DNA of 64,000 bases from Brienomyrus brachyistius (taxonomy: Eukaryota > Chordata > Actinopteri > Osteoglossiformes > Mormyridae): NCBI RefSeq assembly GCF_023856365.1, contig NC_064542.1, positions 7,495,363 to 7,559,362 of the forward strand. Direction: 5' to 3'. A model generated the notes under the pieces. The model was not told the DNA's origin and made no database searches. It saw only the letters and a list, made by a program, of their open reading frames with translations. The translations under genes and the position numbers were made by a program. Positions 48,564 to 64,000 of this stretch are shown here, in pieces (the first letter of the stretch is position 1; each line of letters starts with the position of its first letter).

Positions 48564-51500
48564 AATACCAGCCTGAGCGGTGAATGAAGGAATCCGTCAG
48601 TGAAAATGACGGCATTGGGTATTAATATTAATATATGTATTAATATGTCACATGTTCCATGCTTGTTGTTTACCTCCTACCATGACCTCTGCATGGACGT
48701 GAAAGCATTGAGGTTGTTAGATTGTCACAGATGGGTACCAGCCTGAATCACATGAGAAATTAGGGATTCGAATGGAAATATAGTAGTAAAGTCATAAGCT
48801 TGCCTTAACTGTGACTACAGAAGACATTGACTGCTGATGGGCACAGTCTCGTGGGCCAGGGCTGGTAAGAGATGTACACTTTCCCAGAAACCTAAGGCTG
48901 AAATGAGTGAACTGGTGCAAATTGTTGAGCCAGCATGGTGAAGCTGCTGTCAGTTACAGTACTGCGTTTATGCAGACGTGCCGAATATGTTAACACTAGC
49001 AGAACCATCCCAGGCCGTCCCTGTGGGGGGCAGTGTCCATTCCAAAATAGAAGATTGATTTTTTTATTTATACATGCTGTTATATACCCTTAAGCGTATA
49101 AAAATATATGTTGCATTTATGTTTGCTATACAATGTTTTGCAAGGTTAGTCCTGACCTAGAGACTAGCCTTAGGTTAGGACTTAAGTGTAAGTTTAAGTA
49201 CAGGCATGCGGTCTTGCTCCGGGACCGGTGTCCTGCAGCGTACTGTGACTTTTGAACTTTGACACTTCACTACACGCTGCACTGTGTGGAGCCGCATACT
49301 GAAGGACACACTCCCTGCTAGCGACACACTTCCTACTAGCACGTGTTGATGTGTCAGGCTTGCTGTGTGTGCAGGGTGAATGTAACGCGGACAGGCAGGC
49401 TGTCCCTTTGCTTTAGTGGTTCCTTGTCAATCCAAAAATGTTACTTACTGAAGCTGCTCAGTCATCATCTGTTTGATCCTTGTTCCTCATATTTATTTTC
49501 TCCTCATTTCGAACATTTTATCTGTTTTATCTTACTGAACTTCTTGTTCTGAAACATCGTTCTTGGCATTCACTCTCTGTGGCTTGTCTCAATCCAGCTG
49601 AAATAATGTATTTTATAAGTTTATTGCACGTTGTAAGGAATAAACTGCTTTTATATTGCTCGAGAACTGATGTCGTAAAAGTGATAAATGGGATATTGTC
49701 TTGAACCGGTGAACCGGTCTGCAAAACTAACCTACTTATATGTTGGTTACAAACCTCCAGACATTAAAATATACTAAAATGATAGTTATATTGATCATCC
49801 CCTTTTTATTTGTGACAATATACAGTGTTTATGACCTACGATTTAAGATCACTTTATGCAAAATAATAGAAGTCATCAATATTGGTCCCTCAGGGCCAGT
49901 TTGTAAAGTATCTTACAATCAAGCCAATCAAGCAGCATCACAACGTAAGGTGCAAACGTCTGAAGGCCATGAACATTTAATTTAGTTCTTTTTTGTGGCA
50001 TATATTACAAAGAATATAACAGTAAAGTAAAAATAAATGGACAAAGAATAGACGTGTAAAAGTTAATACCAAAACACCACGTTAAATCAAACTGTCAAAG
50101 GAGGATCTGTGAATTTAAGGCAGTTTATAATAGATATATCGTTAAAAATCTGTCAAAAATGTTCGACTGCCATGTACATCCCATTTAACGTGTCCATTTG
50201 TTGACTGACCATTTATTCATGAATAATTTTCTTATTCACACATTTTTCAAGCGGGACCATAGCTTGGCAATAATTAGGAACAATAATGCAATCGCAGGTA
50301 TTTCTTACAGACACTCTCCATGCCTCCTGCATCAAACAAAGATCTATTCCCAACTGCAGAGAAAGACATTTAAATTAATTCCTGCTTAAAAAAATGTAAG
50401 CGCTCTCATCGTAATCCACCAAAATGCAAACGTGGCAGGTATTTACAGACGAGCAAAACACGCCATGATCCATCAGGCATGTAGTTACAGACAGGGAATC
50501 AGACCTGGGGTCAAATGCATAGAAATAAATTCTGTACATTCATTAAATAGTTTGATCATGTTCAGATTTAGCATACAAATGCAGTATTCATGTGCCCTTC
50601 ACATTCTCTCAGAATTAAGGAATCTAACAAGACTATTTAAAACTGCATTTTAACGCTGTATGCTACAAACGCGTATATACTTTCCCAAGCTATCCCCAAT
50701 GCACACACATATCCATCTCCCTCTACTCCTCTTCCACTCTAGACCAGTGATTCTCAAACCCAGTCCGTGGGAACCCACAGACATTCCATGAGGACCGGAT
50801 TGGAAAATACTGCGCTAGGTAACAAAAAGCTGCACTGAGAGCAGTACACTGAACGTGAACTACAGTGTGATAAAGTTAGAAAATAGATTGTCTTTCACAC
50901 CAAAGTGTTAAATTTTGTCCAACATGCACGTTTTTAAATTCTTTGAGGAAAAGAATTTGTATGTATAAGGCTCACATAAGCACAGCACAAAATAATCACA
51001 TTCAGTGCTTTACGTAATCCATTACCAGTAAATGCAATAAGGCAGTTCTGAGTCTGTTGTTGCAAAATTCAGCATTGCTTACCTGTATGTTTGCAGGGTG
51101 CATGCTCTTTAAAGCACAATTACATTCAGTTCAAAGTGAACTATCTATCGCTAAACACTGCATTTCCAGGTGCATATAAATACCAATGCATTTGACCTCA
51201 AGTCTGTGAGACAGGAGATAATTTCTCGAGTGAAAGGGGCGGGGGGCAAACTTCGATTCCAGTTTGGAACTTGCGTTTGTCCGTGCAGGAAAACAGCAGG
51301 TGATTGTGAACACACGCTTTCGGCTGCATAGTGTATGCCTGTGTACACAGGTCGATATCTCGGAATGTGGAGACAAAGGCGTCTTTTCCATATATTTTTT
51401 TTTAAATAAAGAACCTTTCTTTTAAATAAAGAAAAAAATCCTTTAAAAAGGATTAAGCAGCAGTGATCACCAATCTGCTGTGTCTGCCACCCCACCTTCA

Positions 51501-52207
51501 GATCTGCTGAATGCATGCAGCAAGACGTGATTCTCTGCGTTCCGTCACAGTGTGGCGAGATATCAGGCGCGCGTGCCTTCAAAGAGGTTTTACAGTAGGG
51601 ACAGGGTTGCCCGCAGTTAACCCTCCAACAGCCAGAGGGCGCCTCCCCCAACACAGCTTCACCGTCGCTGACCTCGAGACAGTGATGTCGTTTAGCTTCC
51701 CCCTGCATGGCAGAGAAACAGGTTTCCCATCTTTGGTTTGCTTGATATCTGAGATGGGAGTTCATTTTTTATGTCACATCTTGTCCCATGAAAGTCAGAA
51801 GTTCCCTTCACCAGTTAATACTGCAGCATATAAGTGTTACTTGTGGGTTTACAAGGAAACATGCAGAATCTCCGTTCATCGTCCAGCAAATGGCTTATCT
51901 TCATCCGGCAGGAGTAGCTCTTGCTACATACATGTGAAAGCTGTAAACAAGGCCAGGGTGAACAAATGGTTTAAGACTAATGCTGCTGTGTACAGTGTCC
52001 TCGCGCTGCCAGAGAGCCTGTGGGGAGAGAGCCAAGAGAACGATCAGCACGGCCTGTCAGACATAAAGAACTGCACAGGCTAAGCAAAGACCAGTATAAC
52101 ACAGTTCATGTAGGACCAGACCTTCTTTTAGTTCTGTTCTACTGAAAAGCATTTTTTTTTTTGATTTTTAGGAGGTCTACCCACCTCAGCAGGTGATGTC
52201 ACAGACA
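48564..52207. other. Intergenic region and probable long 3' UTR of jakmip2
   Basis: No coding exon was recognised between the transposon remnant and the jakmip2 stop codon. The part from about 50000 to 52207 is plausibly jakmip2 3' UTR on the minus strand: it lacks obvious repeats, and minus-strand AATAAA signals occur at about 50212 and 49803. A one-sided remnant of a hAT-like MITE end (CAGTGATTCTCAAACCCAGT) is near 50747. Short overlapping open frames at 51131-52083 look like chance. Confidence 0.4.
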
Positions 52208-61675
<9,468 letters not shown>

Positions 61676-62162
61676 CTGCAAAAATGCATCATGCTCTGAA
61701 AACAGACCCACAAATATCTGTTTGCACCTGACTTCACTCGTTCTCAATCCTGTGACCTAGCAAACCATGATAACTCAACTTGTGGGACACTTGGTCTGCA
61801 TGCTCTCTGCCTGCACTGGTTTAAAGTTTAGCAGCACATAATAGCAGCGAGTTTTAACTGGAGCTGGAGCTTCAGTAGGTCAGAAACCTCAGTGTTTGAC
61901 AATCTGATCCTTGAGCTCACTCTTCGGTGAGTGTCTCTAAGCACAGTCCTGAGGTCCCTCTCCCTCTATGTGTAGCATCTACCTAATGGAGCAGATCAAT
62001 GCTGATGCCAGTGAGTAGGTAACCAATAGGCTGTAGTGGTAACAGGGGAACAGATAAAAGTAGGACAGTCAATAATAGACGTGCCTTTTCAGGGGGGGAG
62101 GGGCCGTTCCATAACAGTGATGCAATCGATCGATGCTAAAAGTTTGAAAGCGCAAATATATA

Positions 62163-62390
62163 CGGTAACACTTCACTTGAGGAGGTACAAGTAACTTAGT
62201 AACTCAATTACTACTGAAGTACAAATCATGAACAAATATAATAACTGCATGAATTACATGAACCGTCGTGATACATTAATGATGAACAAACATGAGATCA
62301 GTATGTAAATAACACCTACTTTCTGGTTAATACATTGAGTAAGAGTTACACTACATTATTTGTGTTCCCTCGAGTAAAGTGCTGTCAGAT
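62163..62390. mobile_element. Inverted-repeat element, third copy of the 2143 family
   Basis: The left end GGTAACACTTCACTTGAGGA and the right end TATTTGTGTTCCCTCGAGTA with AAGTGCTGTC are inverse to each other. Internally AACTCAATTACTACTGAAGT and AAATCATGAACAAATAT match the copy at 53429. About 228 bp, so shorter than that copy. Confidence 0.65.
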
Positions 62391-62457
62391 GGACCAACAG
62401 ATACCGACCCCAAAAAAGTTTTTCTTCATAAGTGAGTTTCCTTCTAAGAAGTGAGCT

Positions 62458-63151
62458 GCTGACTTGGTATCCTCTGCCCAGAGTGCCCCAGCCTTAAGCC
62501 CCTAAAGCCAAAGTCTGAAGGCTGACTTGGTATCCTCTGCCCAGAGTGCCCCAGCCTTAAGCGCCTAAAGCCAAAGTCTGAAGGCTGACTTGGTATCCTC
62601 TGCCCAGTGTGCCCCAGCCTTAAGCCCCTAAAGCCAAAGTCTGAAGGCTGACTTGGTATCCTCTGCCCAGAGTGCCCCAGCCTTAAGCGCCTAAAGCCAA
62701 AGTCTGAAGGCTGACTTGGTATCCTCTGCCCAGAGTGCCCCAGCCTTAAGCCCCTAAAGCCAAAGTCTGAAGGCTGACTTGGTATCCTCTGCCCAGAGTG
62801 CCCCAGCCTTAAGCGCCTAAAGCCAAAGTCTGAAGGCTGACTTGGTATCCTCTGCCCAGAGTGCCCCAGCCTTAAGCCCCTAAAGCCAAAGTCTGAAGGC
62901 TGACTTGGTATCCTCTGCCCAGAGTGCCCCAGCCTTAAGCCCCTAAAGCCAAAGTCTGAAGGCTGACTTGGTATCCTCTGCCCAGAGTGCCCCAGCCTTA
63001 AGCCCCTAAAGCCAAAGTCTGAAGGCTGACTTGGTATCCTCTGCCCAGAGTGCCCCAGCCTTAAGCCCCTAAAGCCAAAGTCTGAAGGGCTGACTTGGTA
63101 TCCTCTGCCCAGAGTGCCCCAGCCTTAAGCGCCTAAAGCCAAAGTCCGCAG
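62458..63151. repeat. 63-bp minisatellite, 11 copies, upstream of jakmip2
   Basis: Units start GCTGACTTGGTATCCTCTGC and end CTAAAGCCAAAGTCTGAAG. Starts are spaced exactly 63 bp (62458, 62521, 62584 and so on), with one extra G before the last unit. Copies alternate AAGCCCC and AAGCGCC for the first six units, giving a 126-bp dimer; the next four carry AAGCCCC and the last AAGCGCC. It lies about 0.9 kb upstream of the jakmip2 ATG, so it is in the promoter region or a 5' UTR intron. Confidence 0.97.
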
Positions 63152-64000
63152 GACTGAAGTTTCTGAAAAGCTACTAAGAAACAAACATCATTCCCAGAAA
63201 CAGAAAATAATCTAATAACATGAACAGCAGTTTCCGAAGCAGCATAATGTATCATAATGCCTGGACGTGCTTTAACATGCACTAATCGAGGCCGTCTACC
63301 CAGTGGCCCCTCTGTCTATCTGAAATGTGATTGACATGAGCTGAATAAGGTGTGTTTGAGCATGGAAATCTGCAAACTGTGGTGCAGGCTGGCCCTCCAG
63401 GACCAGAACTGGGGAGCCCTGAAATAGAGGTTCACAAATTATTTATGAATGTATCTGTACTGTAAATACAGAACTGCCCACTGTTGACACTGAACGCCTT
63501 AAAATAGGGACCACAAGAGACGACTTCACAGAACACCAGCTTCTACGTATTACTTTCTCCAGAGTGACCAATGTACATTTGCGAAGTGCAGAACACACAA
63601 GGCTGTATCTAGAGGGACAATTTCTAGAAGGACGACTCCATAAAAATTCCTGTTTCTGGTGAACTTTTTGGCTCAGCTCCGCAGCCTGCATTTGCCATTC
63701 TGTCTGAGGTGTCTCCCAGGCCTCGGACAAGGAAAATCCCTTAATGACCCAAGTGCCCATTATCGATAACAGATGACCACGCAAAATCTCTCGAGGGATC
63801 CTCTAATCGTGAAAGTTTGCCGGAGGAGAACAAAAAGTACCGGTCAGACACGGAATCCTGCTCTAGTATTTCATCAACGATGAGTCAGACATCAAGTCTA
63901 GCAGCAAAGACCAGGATATTAGTGAAGGTTCTACAGACGTTCTCTTCCTACGTCTCACTCTGGTCTTGATGCGCAGAGATGTGCCAACGGCCCATTTTAT
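63152..64000. other. Right flank, no recognised feature
   Basis: No gene was recognised. A short phrase near 63375-63420 (GGCTGGCCCTCCAGGACCAG) resembles ends of hAT-type MITEs but lacks a partner. An open frame of 113 codons on the minus strand at 63443-63784 has no domain or splice context. Confidence 0.4.

Overview
This window is nuclear DNA from a ray-finned fish, most likely a teleost. It carries multi-exon genes with GT-AG introns and vertebrate-specific protein families, and it is dense in short DNA transposons, tRNA-derived SINEs and VNTRs. No prokaryotic feature, CRISPR array, rRNA or intact tRNA gene was seen. I could rebuild four protein-coding genes exon by exon, and every junction keeps the reading frame.

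Layout: (1) 1-4.8 kb is gene-free and holds an inverted-repeat element with a SINE inserted in it. (2) 4.8-14.05 kb is one uninterrupted satellite array of about 610 units of 15-16 bp, with a 2,835-bp internal tandem duplication. (3) 14-18.4 kb is gene-free with small transposons. (4) 18.46-20.61 kb, minus strand: an FBXL3/FBXL21-family F-box protein, closer to FBXL21 (438 aa). (5) 20.6-26.7 kb holds two adjacent inverted-repeat elements and, at 23.55-23.83 kb, a CpG-rich promoter-like block with CRE-like sites and an E-box. (6) 26.72-30.0 kb, minus strand: an AKAP17-family protein (870 aa). (7) 33.3-47.1 kb, plus strand: the copper-transporting ATPase ATP7A, 22 coding exons, 1,483 aa. (8) 47.1-52.2 kb: a transposon remnant holding a G-rich minisatellite, then the probable 3' UTR of the next gene. 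(9) 52.2-61.55 kb, minus strand: JAKMIP2, 20 coding exons, 820 aa. (10) 62.46-63.15 kb: an 11-copy, 63-bp tandem repeat upstream of JAKMIP2.

The genes do not form a pathway: they are a clock-related ubiquitin ligase subunit, a PKA-anchoring/splicing-related protein, a copper pump and a coiled-coil protein of neurons. In human, ATP7A is X-linked while FBXL21 and JAKMIP2 are on 5q. From general knowledge, teleosts have a chromosome combining these blocks, so the order here looks like ordinary fish synteny.

The most interesting points are: the satellite, open in five of six frames; loss of one metal-binding cysteine in the second ATP7A metal-binding domain; a 40-bp minisatellite that supplies the branch-point region of ATP7A exon 22; the all-phase-0 intron structure of JAKMIP2; and the CRE/E-box block upstream of the FBXL21-like gene. 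I saw no wholly new gene system.
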